In this document: piece by piece, positions 1 through 8,499 of the stretch
How positions within the stretch are numbered: position 1 is the stretch's first letter
Layout: every line of letters begins with the position of its first letter
From: an uncultured Prevotella sp.
GTDB lineage: Bacteria > Bacteroidota > Bacteroidia > Bacteroidales > Bacteroidaceae
Length of the DNA stretch: 24,136 nt
Assembly (NCBI GenBank): GCA_905211345.1
Contig: CAJMAO010000016.1
Span: 1-24,136 of the forward strand
Direction of reading: 5' to 3'
Made by a program: the position numbers and the translations under genes
The notes under the pieces: model-generated
The model's input: the letters and a program-made list of their open reading frames with translations, nothing else
What the model was told of the DNA's origin: nothing
Databases searched by the model: none

Positions 1-2890
1 ACACGTCTGGGTTGCGTTCCCTTGTGCCTCCGAAGTACGTCGCTACTAAATCGCCGTCAGGGGTCTCGGCTATCGTGGCAGAATGGCATTGTGGGAATGA
101 AGCGCTTGTGTATAGGAACTCGTCTGTTTCGATAGCCGAACCGGGCGCGACGAGTGTCGACGTGAAGTCATAAGAGCCTGAACCGATGTTTTTTACAGTT
201 CCGTCGGGCAGGTGGACTTCGGCCGTTGTATTGGCAGGTATCTCAATGTGCCAGTACAGTTTGCCTGCGTCTTTGCGCCAACGGCTTACGATGTCGCCGT
301 AAATCGACTTGTAAGTGGCTTTTATGTCGTCCATTTCATCGACGGAGAAGTCGGGTTTCATGATAATGTGCTTAAAGCCCGGACGCTCCTTGTCATAGCT
401 TATTCCTGCCACGTCTTCATATATCCATGAAATAAGATCGCCCAGTTGCATTACATGGTTGGCACTGTTCATCTTCGGATTGGCAGTATCGCCGTTCCAA
501 AGCTCCCATATTGTGGTAGCCCCTTTCTCTGTCATGTAGCCCCAGCTGGGGTACTTTTTGTTGGTGGCCAGCTGCCAAGCTATGTCGCCGCGGCCCATGT
601 CGGTGAGTCCGTGCATCAGCCATTGAGCTCCGATAATTCCGCAAGGCATCATTCCTTTGTTTACGTTTATGATGTTGCAGATTATGTTTTTCACGACTTC
701 CGAGCGTACATAATCGTCGTCAATCATGTCAAACGCCAGCGGCAGCAGGTTGGCAGTGGTTGTGTTGTTGCCGTAGAACGTGCTGTCAGGATATAACATG
801 ACACCTTGTGCGGGGCTTGAACCGCGGTTGACGGTGAGGAATTTCTTGTTGAAAGCATCCTTCACACGTGCCGCGTCGGCGGCGTATTCTGCTGCTTCAG
901 CATCCTTTGACAGTATCTTGGCGAAGCGTTCCATGAGTTTGTTGAGGCTGTAATAGTATGCCGTCGCAATGAGAACGCCGTCGGTTGTACGCTTCGGGTC
1001 GCGGCAATGTATGGTCTTTTCGTCGGTAGGCGGCAGGCACCAGTCGGCGAACTTGTCGCGAGGCATCAGACCGTCTTTCTCGTATTGGTACTTCATGTGG
1101 CCCAACCATTTCTTCACCGCAGGATAATAACGGCGCAAAGGTTCGTCATCGCCGAACTGGTTGTACATCATCTCAAGCGAGAAAGGCAGTGCGGCGGGCC
1201 ATGTTATTATGTCGGAGTAATAGTTCCAGAAAGCCGGGGCCACGTCGGGTATGCATCCGTCTTCACGTTGTGACTCTACAATGTCGCGCGCCCATTTGGC
1301 GTACAGTTTGTTATTGTCGAAGATGTAAGCCTCGCCGAAGCATCCCCGTGTGCGGTCGCCTAGCCAAGGCTGGCGCTCGTCACGCTGCGGACAATCTACC
1401 GGCATGCCCTTGTAGTTGCCGAGAATACCCCAGTATGCGTTCTTGTAAACCTTGTTGAGAATGGTGTCACAAGACTCAAACGTGCCGGTCTCGGTCATTT
1501 CGTCGCTGATGACTTCGCCTATGAAATCGTCGGCCGTAACATTAGCCATACCCTTTATTTCAGCATAACGGAAGCCGTGGTAAACAAAAGTGGGCACCCA
1601 CCAGCGGCCGTTCTCCGTACCGTCGGCCACATATTTATCTGTCGAGAAGGCATGGCGGAAGTTTGCGCGGTTGAGGCTGCCGTCGGGGTGGATGTTTTCC
1701 GAGAATATGATGCTGACCGTATCGCCTGCCGCAACGCCTTTAACGCGCATCTTCAGCCAGCCGGCCATGTTCTGGCCCATGTCTACGATGTAGCCGTCGC
1801 CGTGCTTCTTGACGCTTACGGGCTTTATGGTTTTGAGTATTTTCATGTTCGGAGACATGGCTCCGCGCAATGTTCCTAAAGGTATTGCCACACGCTCGGC
1901 TGCCATCCACTTGGCATCGTCGAAGCCTGCGGAAGTCCAGCCGTCAAACTCTTTGCGCGCATCGTATATCTCTCCGTCGTATTCATTGTTTGAGCGTATG
2001 GCCCCGTCGGGGTTCAGCTTCCATTTATTGTTCGACGAAACAGTCTGCTTTGAGCCGTCGGCATATTCTATAACAAGGTTCAAACGCAGTTTAGGATAGC
2101 CGAAGTTAGTTATCTTGTATGGCTTTTTCTTTTGTTGCATTGTGTAGTAACGGCCGTTGCCGAGCACTACGCCGACGGCGTTGTCGGCGGCAAGCATAGG
2201 CGTTACATCGAACGCGTTGTAAAGAACTGTCTTGCGATAGTCGGTAGGTGCTGGCGCAAGCACTTGGTCGCCCACTTTCTTCCCGTTGATGTAAGCCTCG
2301 TACATTCCTAGTCCGCTGATGTACAGAGTCGCGCGTTTTACAGGTTTTTCAACCTTGAACTCGGTGCGCAGGTAGCGCGAGCTGAGTTGGCTGTGTTCTG
2401 CCTCAACGTCCCAAGGCATGGCTTTGTCAAGCCCTATCCACTGTCCGCTCCAGTCGGCTTCATTAAGAAGGCCGACGTTCCACATGGCAGTCTCGCTCCA
2501 ATCCGATTCCCCTTGCGTGGTCGTTACTTTCACGCGCCAGTAGCACGGGGTGTTGCTGCGCAGCTCCTTGCCGGCGTATTTCACCCATTGTGACTGGTCG
2601 CTGTTGACGGTAGCGTCCCAAAGGTCGCCTTCAAGGCGGTCGGCCTTGTCTTTTGTTGAGGCTACGATGATGCGGTACGATGTCTGCATTACGTCCTGCT
2701 TGTCAGACTTGAGCACCCATCCTAGTCTCGGTTGTGGTGTGTCAATGCTCATCGGGTCGGTCATGCGCTCGGTCTTCAGCTCGGTTACGGCGACAGGAAA
2801 CTGCGCTTTTTTCGCAGTTTTCTTCTTTGCCGCGCCGATTGGCAGACATAAAGCGACGACCAACGCCGCTATGAATATTTTACGTGTCAT
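1..2890 (-). CDS. GH78 alpha-L-rhamnosidase fused to a GH33/BNR sialidase-like domain (3' end beyond window)
   Basis: The reading frame is open from an ATG at 2890 to the window edge (963 codons, no stop). Residues 1-21 form a Sec signal peptide without a lipobox, so a periplasmic enzyme is inferred. The GH78 part is recognised by CPQRDERQPWLGD (acidic D504/E505) and GATTIWELWNG (E796), the usual places of the general acid and base. After the rhamnosidase's C-terminal beta-sandwich a new domain starts near residue 925 (about nt 118): FPQCHSATIAETPDGD and FGGTRERNPDV are typical first-blade motifs of sialidase-like (BNR_2/GH33) propellers. From memory, B. thetaiotaomicron BT1019 has the same GH78-GH33 pairing and removes the Rha-Kdo disaccharide of RG-II side chain C; that role here is inference. 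The ATG overlaps the stop of the upstream GH140 gene (ATGA), so the two are probably translationally coupled. Confidence 0.9.
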   Translation of the reverse strand, partial: MTRKIFIAALVVALCLPIGAAKKKTAKKAQFPVAVTELKTERMTDPMSIDTPQPRLGWVLKSDKQDVMQTSYRIIVASTKDKADRLEGDLWDATVNSDQSQWVKYAGKELRSNTPCYWRVKVTTTQGESDWSETAMWNVGLLNEADWSGQWIGLDKAMPWDVEAEHSQLSSRYLRTEFKVEKPVKRATLYISGLGMYEAYINGKKVGDQVLAPAPTDYRKTVLYNAFDVTPMLAADNAVGVVLGNGRYYTMQQKKKPYKITNFGYPKLRLNLVIEYADGSKQTVSSNNKWKLNPDGAIRSNNEYDGEIYDARKEFDGWTSAGFDDAKWMAAERVAIPLGTLRGAMSPNMKILKTIKPVSVKKHGDGYIVDMGQNMAGWLKMRVKGVAAGDTVSIIFSENIHPDGSLNRANFRHAFSTDKYVADGTENGRWWVPTFVYHGFRYAEIKGMANVTADDFIGEVISDEMTETGTFESCDTILNKVYKNAYWGILGNYKGMPVDCPQRDERQPWLGDRTRGCFGEAYIFDNNKLYAKWARDIVESQREDGCIPDVAPAFWNYYSDIITWPAALPFSLEMMYNQFGDDEPLRRYYPAVKKWLGHMKYQYEKDGLMPRDKFADWCLPPTDEKTIHCRDPKRTTDGVLIATAYYYSLNKLMERFAKILSKDAEAAEYAADAARVKDAFNKKFLTVNRGSSPAQGVMLYPDSTFYGNNTTTANLLPLAFDMIDDDYVRSEVVKNIICNIINVNKGMMPCGIIGAQWLMHGLTDMGRGDIAWQLATNKKYPSWGYMTEKGATTIWELWNGDTANPKMNSANHVMQLGDLISWIYEDVAGISYDKERPGFKHIIMKPDFSVDEMDDIKATYKSIYGDIVSRWRKDAGKLYWHIEIPANTTAEVHLPDGTVKNIGSGSYDFTSTLVAPGSAIETDEFLYTSASFPQCHSATIAETPDGDLVATYFGGTRERNPDV

Positions 2891-4320
2891 TGCTTTTCGG
2901 GTATTTGTTTATCTGTCTTGCTTATGTAATTTTTGCTCGAGTCGACGGCAATGAGCACACGGTCGCAGCCGCGCAGGTATGCAGCGTCGTATGTGAACTC
3001 AGTTACTTTGCTGTCGTATTCGCCTAGGTAAGTAAGCTCTCCGTTGGCAGGGTTCATCCACCATACGTTTTTCTTTGCGCCGCTTATCTTGCCGAGGTCT
3101 ATGCTCATAGGCTTTCCGCTGTAGTTGTAGACAAGCATGTAATCATTGCCGCGTGTGGCGATTACACGGTCGTAACGTTCGCCGTTTTGTCCGGCTATGA
3201 TGCTTTGGTCGGCCACACGCTCTGTGAACGGGAAGTTGAGCATGAGCCATTTGAGGTATTTCATCTGGTTGTAGCCGGGGTCTTCCATGGCTTCCCACCA
3301 CGGTTTCTTGGCGCCGAATGATGCTGACAGACCCGGACGCAGGAACTGCATTACCGAGTTATGACCGTATGTATGGCCGAATGCTCCGCCGAATACGGCC
3401 CAGTAAGCATAGCGGCGCACGTCGTAGTCCATCCAACGGGCCTCGTTGAAGTCGTGAAGTCCCTGCGGAATGTCCTCGTAGCTCGGTTCGCCGTCAATCA
3501 CTGGGCGCAACGGCTTCTTCTCGAAACTCATGTCAACGTAGCGCCAGTTGTCTTCTTCCGTATTGTCTTTGATAGTGTAGTCGCCGTCGCCCTTGCGCTG
3601 TCCGTAGCGGCGGTGTCCGCTCTGGAACATGTTAAAGTCCATCCACTCGCGGTCGTTGTACCACCATGCCGACGTTGTCCTGCCTCTGGGGTGGAACGTC
3701 ATTACATGCACCTTGTCGATTTTCTTAATGGCGCGGGCCATTGCGTCCCACACCTCAGGCTTTCTGTCGCCCATGATGTCGCCGCCAATCATCCAAATGA
3801 TGTTAGGCTTGTCTTTATATCTCTCGGCAAGGAACGTACCGAGAGCGGCCGCTTTTTTCGTATCCATGGCGTTGATTTGCGATCCCCAGATGCAGTCCAT
3901 GGCGATGTAAATGCCGTTGTGCTCGGCTACGTCGACGATGTAGTCAAGATGCTCCCAATAGCCGTAGACTCCGGGTTTTGACACTTTGCTGAAATCGAAT
4001 TCGGCGTTGTTGGCGGCATGGCCGTAAACGTTGAACGTAGGAATGGCGTTCAGCACCTGTATTTGCTCAACGTTGTAGCCTTTCAGTCGTTCATTGGTTA
4101 AAAAGTAAGCCACTTCGTCGCGGTTGAGCCTTTCTGGCAAAAGCCACGCCGTGTTGCCGAGCCAGAAGAACGGCGCGCCGTTTTCATGAATGAGATAACG
4201 GTTGTTTTCAGATACTACAAGCCGTCCGTTGCTCCACGGCTTGTACACTTTGCCTGCCGCGTTGGCTGCTGTTGCCACGAGTAGCAGGACCAAGGTAAAG
4301 ATCAGATTTTTTGTTTTCAT
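2887..4320 (-). CDS. GH140 apiosidase (DUF4038 / apiosidase-like domain)
   Basis: A 477-residue secreted glycoside hydrolase. I chose the ATG at 4320 because it begins a clean signal peptide (MKTKNLIFTLVLLLVATAANA); a longer in-frame start at 4386 would add 22 polar residues before it. The core is a TIM-barrel apiosidase-like domain (about 25-390) with the hallmark segments NGAPFFWLGNTAWLL, IWMIGGDIMGDR (D181) and VIDGEPSYED (E278). The Asp/Glu pair is 97 residues apart, as I recall for BT1012 (D187/E284). The C-terminal ~90 residues resemble the beta-sandwich domain usual in the family. GH140 enzymes cut the linkage between apiose and the galacturonan backbone, releasing RG-II side chains A and B. 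It is followed without a gap by the GH78-GH33 gene and lies 330 bp after GH95. The family call is strong; RG-II specificity rests on family knowledge and neighbours. Confidence 0.88.
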   Translation of the reverse strand: MKTKNLIFTLVLLLVATAANAAGKVYKPWSNGRLVVSENNRYLIHENGAPFFWLGNTAWLLPERLNRDEVAYFLTNERLKGYNVEQIQVLNAIPTFNVYGHAANNAEFDFSKVSKPGVYGYWEHLDYIVDVAEHNGIYIAMDCIWGSQINAMDTKKAAALGTFLAERYKDKPNIIWMIGGDIMGDRKPEVWDAMARAIKKIDKVHVMTFHPRGRTTSAWWYNDREWMDFNMFQSGHRRYGQRKGDGDYTIKDNTEEDNWRYVDMSFEKKPLRPVIDGEPSYEDIPQGLHDFNEARWMDYDVRRYAYWAVFGGAFGHTYGHNSVMQFLRPGLSASFGAKKPWWEAMEDPGYNQMKYLKWLMLNFPFTERVADQSIIAGQNGERYDRVIATRGNDYMLVYNYSGKPMSIDLGKISGAKKNVWWMNPANGELTYLGEYDSKVTEFTYDAAYLRGCDRVLIAVDSSKNYISKTDKQIPEKQ

Positions 4321-4413
4321 TGTTAGATGATTTATTATTTGTGTTAATGATTTTTGCTGACAGATTGGCTGATGATAAGCCGGCAATTAGCAGGCTGGAT
4401 TCGAGTGGATTCT

Positions 4414-4501
4414 AAAATACGGTCTTTTGCCTTCTGATATGCCACCTTTTGCATCATAATATGCCGTCTTTTGCACCCTAAAAAACGGCATATTGCAACG
4501 T
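4414..4501 (+). repeat. 22-bp tandem repeat, 4 units (array A)
   Basis: Units begin at 4414, 4436, 4458 and 4480, exactly 22 bp apart, with a core like RCCGTCTTTTGCA; the fourth unit is the most diverged. It lies 94 bp upstream of the GH140 start. Confidence 0.7.
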
Positions 4502-4591
4502 GCTGATAATCAGATTGTTCCATAGTTGCTGAAATGTCGCTTTTTCATCATCCGTTCTTAATGCCGTTTTGTCATGGCTATATTATGACAA

Positions 4592-4645
4592 TGGCGGGCA
4601 TCCAAGCACGTAAGGCCGTATGCCTTTTGTGCTTGTTGCCCGCCA
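4592..4645 (-). terminator. Long nested hairpin after GH95
   Basis: In the operon direction, 5 nt after the GH95 stop, TGGCGGGCA pairs with TGCCCGCCA, then CAAGCAC with GTGCTTG, then AAGGC with GCCTT, giving a ~54-nt stem-loop. No T-run follows in this direction; a T6 run follows it on the plus strand. It could be a 3'-end stabiliser, a processing site, or a terminator for antisense transcription rather than for the operon. Confidence 0.55.
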
Positions 4646-4650
4646 GTTTT

Positions 4651-7113
4651 TTATCGTTCGGCGCGGTAAAACGTGTATGTTTCGCCCTTCTTGGTGCTTA
4701 TGTCGTAAAGGTAAGTCTTTTCAAGCGCCGGCATCGGCTCTATTGCGTCAGGCGCGTTGATTTGTTGCTTTACGTCAGTCGGTACAGCATAAAGCGGGTT
4801 CTTATTCTCGCCTTTTGCCTTCTTGATACCTTTGCCTTTTAGAGGCACGACAGAACGGATGCGCAGGTTGCCGCCAAGTTCAGACTTGATGACCGCTTTC
4901 GCCGCTTTGTTGTCGTTCCATTCAATGCTCACCTCGAAGCCGCCGCGTGCCTTAAGGCCGCTCACTTTGCCGTCTTTCCATGCGTCGGGCAGTGCCGGCA
5001 GCAGGTAAACGAATCCGTCATGGCTCTGCAGTAGCATTTCGCCGATGCCGGCGGCACAGCCGAAGTTTCCGTCAATCTGGAATGGCGGATGTGCGTCGAA
5101 AAGGTTGGGATAGGTGCCGCCTTTCTTCTTCTCGTTGCGTACGAGAGTCAGTTGGTCGCCTATTAGTTTCCATGCGTGGTTGCCGTCGAGCAGTCGTGAC
5201 CATAAGCAAACTTTCCAACCCATGCTCCAACCTGTAGATGGGTCGCCGCGATGGATGAGTGACGTACGCGCCGCTGATGTAAGTTCAGGTGTGCGGAACG
5301 GTGAAATCTGATTGCTGGGGTAAAGTCCGTACAGGTGGGACACGTGCCTGTGGGTGTCTTGGGGATTGTCCCAGTCGTCTTTCCATTCCTGTAACTGTCC
5401 CCAGCTGCCAGTCTGCATCGGCGGCAACATTGCCAGCTTTTCTTTCAGACTGTCGGTGAATGCCGTGGCATCGGTCTTGCCAAGTATTTCGTTGGCGTCG
5501 ATTACATGGTTGAACAGGTCGTAAATCAGCTGGTTGTCCATTGTCACTCCGGCCGCTGTGGTGGCCTTGTGCCTGTGCTGGTTCTCGGGTGACAGGCTCG
5601 GGCAGATCAGCCAATATTTTTTTGACGGGTTCTGAACCATGATTTGATTGAGGAATCTTGCGGCATTCTCCATTATCGGATAAACTTCGGCGAGGAACTT
5701 CTTGTCGCCCGTATAGAGGTAATGCTCCCACAAATGCTGGCACATCCACGCTCCGCCAGTGGGCCATAAGCCAGACGGAGCTTTGTCTATGGCGCCGGTT
5801 ACGCGCCAAATGTCGGTGTTGTGGTGGAGCACCCATCCGTCGGCTCCGTACATTATGCGTGCCGACTTGTTCCCAGTTTCGCTAACATCTTTAATCAAAC
5901 TGAACAGCGGTTCGTTCAGTTCGCTCAGGTTTGTCAGTTCGGCGGGCCAGTAGTTCATTTCCAGATTTATGTTGCAAGTATATTTACTGTCCCATGACGG
6001 CTGCATCTTGTCGTTCCAGATGCCTTGAAGCGTAGGAGGCTGGGTGCCCGGCTGCGACGTGCAGATGAGCAGGTAGCGACCGAATTGGAAGTAAGTCTCC
6101 ACCAAATGCAGGTCAGTGTGCTGCTTGAATGTTTCCACACGCTTGTCTGTGGTCATGTCGGCGAACATGTCTTCGCCCAAATTTAGCTTCACTCGGTCGT
6201 ATTGAGACTTGTATTTTGCTACATGGGCCTGTTTCATTGCAGGGTATTCGGTGGCCAAAGCCTTGCGCAGCATCTGTTCGGAAAGCAGCGTATCGTTGCC
6301 GGAAATGTCGTCGTAATGCTTGAAATTGGTCGCGATTGTGAGATAAATTGTCGCCTCGTCGGCTCCGCTTATCTGCAAAACTCCGTCACGGCTGCTCATT
6401 TTGCCACCTTTAATCTTGGCTGTAGCGCGCCCGGTGAATGTAACTTTGCCCTTGAGCCCTTCGTGCAGGCCGCTTATTCCGCTAAGTACAATCTCGTCGC
6501 CCTCGGTTCTTATGGTGACGTCCTGTTGTGGCGATGTCATCTGTGCGTTGCAGGTTATCATGCCTTTTTTGTTCGCCGTAAGGTGTACGGTTATCACATT
6601 GTCTGATAAAGAAGATATGTATTCGCGCTGATAAGTCACTCCGCCGGCCGTGAAACGTGTGATGGCGCGAGCCGAGTCGAGACTTAACTCTCGGTAATAA
6701 TCAGTATATCCGCTCACGTTTGGAAAGTTTATATACAGGTCTCCGAACGGTTGGTAAGGCATTCCGCTGTTCGTCTTGGCTTGAACATGCGCCGTAGCGA
6801 GGTCTTGGGCTTCCTTATACTTGCCTTCCCATACGAGCTGGCGCACTTTCGGCAGATATTCCAAAGCCTCCGGGTTGGCGTTGTTGTTCGGCCGTCCGGC
6901 CCAAATTGTTTCCTCGTTGAGCTGCAACCGGTCTGCAGACGGCGAGCCGAATATCATCGCGCCGAGGCGGCTGTTGCCTATGGGCAGCGCCTCCGTCCAC
7001 GTGGCGGCTGGCTCGTCGTACCACAGGATATGGTTGTTCTCTTTTTGTTGCGTTCCATAGGCCGAGCAGAACGTCACGGCAAAAAATGCCGCTGATAGTA
7101 TTGTCTTTTTCAT
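4651..7113 (-). CDS. GH95 alpha-L-fucosidase / alpha-L-galactosidase
   Basis: An 820-residue secreted enzyme with a signal peptide ending near residue 20. The order is an N-terminal beta-sandwich (WYDEPAATWTEALPIGNSRLG from 31), an (alpha/alpha)6 barrel and a C-terminal beta domain, full length for GH95. The inverting machinery is visible: N381 and N383 in CNINLEMNYW, acid E510 in PSLSPEN and D681 in FQIDGNFG, matching N421/N423, E566 and D766 of Bifidobacterium AfcA. Position 379 is Thr where AfcA has His419. As I recall, a Thr there was linked to alpha-L-galactosidase activity, and RG-II side chain A carries L-galactose. Thr also occurs in many uncharacterised GH95 proteins, so specificity stays open. 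The start codon overlaps the esterase stop as ATGA (7110-7113), indicating coupling. A long hairpin follows the stop. Confidence 0.9.
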   Translation of the reverse strand: MKKTILSAAFFAVTFCSAYGTQQKENNHILWYDEPAATWTEALPIGNSRLGAMIFGSPSADRLQLNEETIWAGRPNNNANPEALEYLPKVRQLVWEGKYKEAQDLATAHVQAKTNSGMPYQPFGDLYINFPNVSGYTDYYRELSLDSARAITRFTAGGVTYQREYISSLSDNVITVHLTANKKGMITCNAQMTSPQQDVTIRTEGDEIVLSGISGLHEGLKGKVTFTGRATAKIKGGKMSSRDGVLQISGADEATIYLTIATNFKHYDDISGNDTLLSEQMLRKALATEYPAMKQAHVAKYKSQYDRVKLNLGEDMFADMTTDKRVETFKQHTDLHLVETYFQFGRYLLICTSQPGTQPPTLQGIWNDKMQPSWDSKYTCNINLEMNYWPAELTNLSELNEPLFSLIKDVSETGNKSARIMYGADGWVLHHNTDIWRVTGAIDKAPSGLWPTGGAWMCQHLWEHYLYTGDKKFLAEVYPIMENAARFLNQIMVQNPSKKYWLICPSLSPENQHRHKATTAAGVTMDNQLIYDLFNHVIDANEILGKTDATAFTDSLKEKLAMLPPMQTGSWGQLQEWKDDWDNPQDTHRHVSHLYGLYPSNQISPFRTPELTSAARTSLIHRGDPSTGWSMGWKVCLWSRLLDGNHAWKLIGDQLTLVRNEKKKGGTYPNLFDAHPPFQIDGNFGCAAGIGEMLLQSHDGFVYLLPALPDAWKDGKVSGLKARGGFEVSIEWNDNKAAKAVIKSELGGNLRIRSVVPLKGKGIKKAKGENKNPLYAVPTDVKQQINAPDAIEPMPALEKTYLYDISTKKGETYTFYRAER

Positions 7114-8405
7114 TTTGTCTTAGTTATGAATCTTAAAGTATTCTCATCTTCAATCGTAACCTTGTTTTCGTCGAGTTTGGATGCGTCTAGGTTGAATGTC
7201 TCGATAAAGAATTTGTACACGGCGTTGCGCTTGTTTGGTCCGAAATCGTGGCCTTCTTTAGGTAAGTGTACATTCTTAATGTTTTCCGTCTTGCCGTAAA
7301 ATCCGTAGATTCTTTGCAGGTAAGGGTATTCAAGTTCAGGCGTGGTGGATGTCCAGTCGCCGCCGTCGCTTACGAGCATCATAGGTTTCGGGGCGAACAT
7401 TGCTGCCAGTTCGGCGTTGCATGTGCCACCTCCGGCAAGCTGTATAGGCATTCCGCTTTCGCACGGACAACCTCCGTCAAACCATGATGAAACACTGACA
7501 ACAGGACAACATGCCGTGTAACGGTCGTCGAGAACGCTGAGTAGGACCGATTGCGTGCCTCCTCCCGAGCCTCCGTTTACGCCGACGCGCGTCTTGTCTA
7601 CGTCCTTACGTTGTATCATCCAGTCAAGTATGCGGATGCCGTTCAATGCCTGCATGACGTGCGCCTCCGGTGTCTGGTGTGCCTTAGAGCCTACTTCGTC
7701 GGCTGATTCTCCCCATCCCCAAAGGTCGTAGTCAACGCAAATCGCACCCATTCTGGCAAGCGTAGCGAGCCTTTGTTGCTGCACTTTGCCGTAGCGCCCG
7801 TTGCTGAAATGTCCGTTCGGACATATTATAAGAGGATGTTTGCCTTTGCTTTTTGGCGCGTAGATTGACCCGCAAACGGTGTGCCCGTTGGCTGTTTTCA
7901 GGCGGAAGTTCTGTACTGTATAACCGTCGAATTTCCGTATTTTACTGTATTCAGGCGCGTCTTTCGAGCATACGGCGAGCAGTTTGTCAATACCGAGACG
8001 TTCCCTGACTTCTTTGCGCAGTGTGTCCCTTCGTGCCTCCCAAGCAGTTTTGTCAGAGTAAAGCGACGACAGGTAGGGTATCAGTTTCATTCCGTCCTCA
8101 GGTTGTCGGCGCGGATATTCGTAAGGCTTTATCTTGTATAGCTTGTCGTTCTGCTTAACGGCTTTGAAGTCGAACGGCGCAAGCACGTTGTTGAGTGTTT
8201 CTTCCAAAGAGTATGGGCGTACGCGGAAATCCGCATACGCCAGTTTCAGACCGGTTGTGTCTACATTGTATTTCAACCGTATTCCGAATCTTTTCGAGAC
8301 GTCGTTCAGAATGTCTGATAACGGTCTTGTAAACTTTGTCTCGTATGTTTGTGCGCCTGACGCGATGCTGAAAAACAGCAATGCGGGCAAAATCAGTCGT
8401 TTCAT
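7110..8405 (-). CDS. CE19-like pectin methylesterase (alpha/beta hydrolase with N-terminal STN-like domain)
   Basis: A 431-residue secreted protein with a signal peptide (MKRLILPALLFFSIASGA). Residues ~22-95 resemble a secretin/TonB short N-terminal (STN) domain, with the typical SLEETLNNVL helix and a YKIKPY last strand. Residues ~100-410 form an alpha/beta hydrolase: ICPNGHF after the first strands, nucleophile S280 in GVNGGSGGGTQS, acidic SDGGDW (D347/D350) and catalytic H386 in KEGHDFG. The only founding member I know in this setting is B. thetaiotaomicron BT1017, a methylesterase needed to finish RG-II-derived oligosaccharides, in a family reported to be rich in Prevotella. The substrate here is inferred from the family and the GH140/GH95/GH78 context; acetylesterase activity is the main alternative. 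It lies 94 bp after the multimodular hydrolase and overlaps GH95 by 4 bp. Confidence 0.75.
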   Translation of the reverse strand: MKRLILPALLFFSIASGAQTYETKFTRPLSDILNDVSKRFGIRLKYNVDTTGLKLAYADFRVRPYSLEETLNNVLAPFDFKAVKQNDKLYKIKPYEYPRRQPEDGMKLIPYLSSLYSDKTAWEARRDTLRKEVRERLGIDKLLAVCSKDAPEYSKIRKFDGYTVQNFRLKTANGHTVCGSIYAPKSKGKHPLIICPNGHFSNGRYGKVQQQRLATLARMGAICVDYDLWGWGESADEVGSKAHQTPEAHVMQALNGIRILDWMIQRKDVDKTRVGVNGGSGGGTQSVLLSVLDDRYTACCPVVSVSSWFDGGCPCESGMPIQLAGGGTCNAELAAMFAPKPMMLVSDGGDWTSTTPELEYPYLQRIYGFYGKTENIKNVHLPKEGHDFGPNKRNAVYKFFIETFNLDASKLDENKVTIEDENTLRFITKTK

Positions 8406-8437
8406 CTATTCTGTAATTAAAGTAGTTATAGGTAGCT

Positions 8438-8484
8438 GAAGTAGTTAAAGACAAATGCTTTGCGGCATTGTTTTTAACTACTTC
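8438..8484 (-). terminator. Intercistronic hairpin between the multimodular hydrolase and the esterase
   Basis: GAAGTAGTTAA (8438-8448) pairs perfectly with TTAACTACTTC (8474-8484), with an inner AATGC/GCATT stem. An A8 run precedes it in the operon direction and no T-run follows, so it looks like an mRNA-stability or attenuation element rather than a full stop. AAGTAGTTA recurs as a direct repeat at 8420-8428. Confidence 0.5.
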
Positions 8485-8499
8485 ATTTTTTTTACCGTT

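Larger units (their letters stand above)
4321..4650 (-). other. Intercistronic region GH95-GH140 (330 bp)
   Basis: It contains the hairpin after GH95 (4592-4645) and the four-unit 22-bp repeat (4414-4501). I found no TAnnTTTG box on the minus strand, so GH140 probably relies on read-through or an unrecognised promoter. No gene is supported. Confidence 0.6.

Noticed and set aside
4414..4501. Possible CRISPR array
   Set aside because: The period is 22 bp with no separate ~30-bp spacers, units are diverged, and no cas genes are nearby.
4534..4842. A 102-codon plus-strand frame with a hydrophobic stretch near GH95's 3' end
   Set aside because: It spans the hairpin and the end of GH95 in antisense; no promoter or family support.
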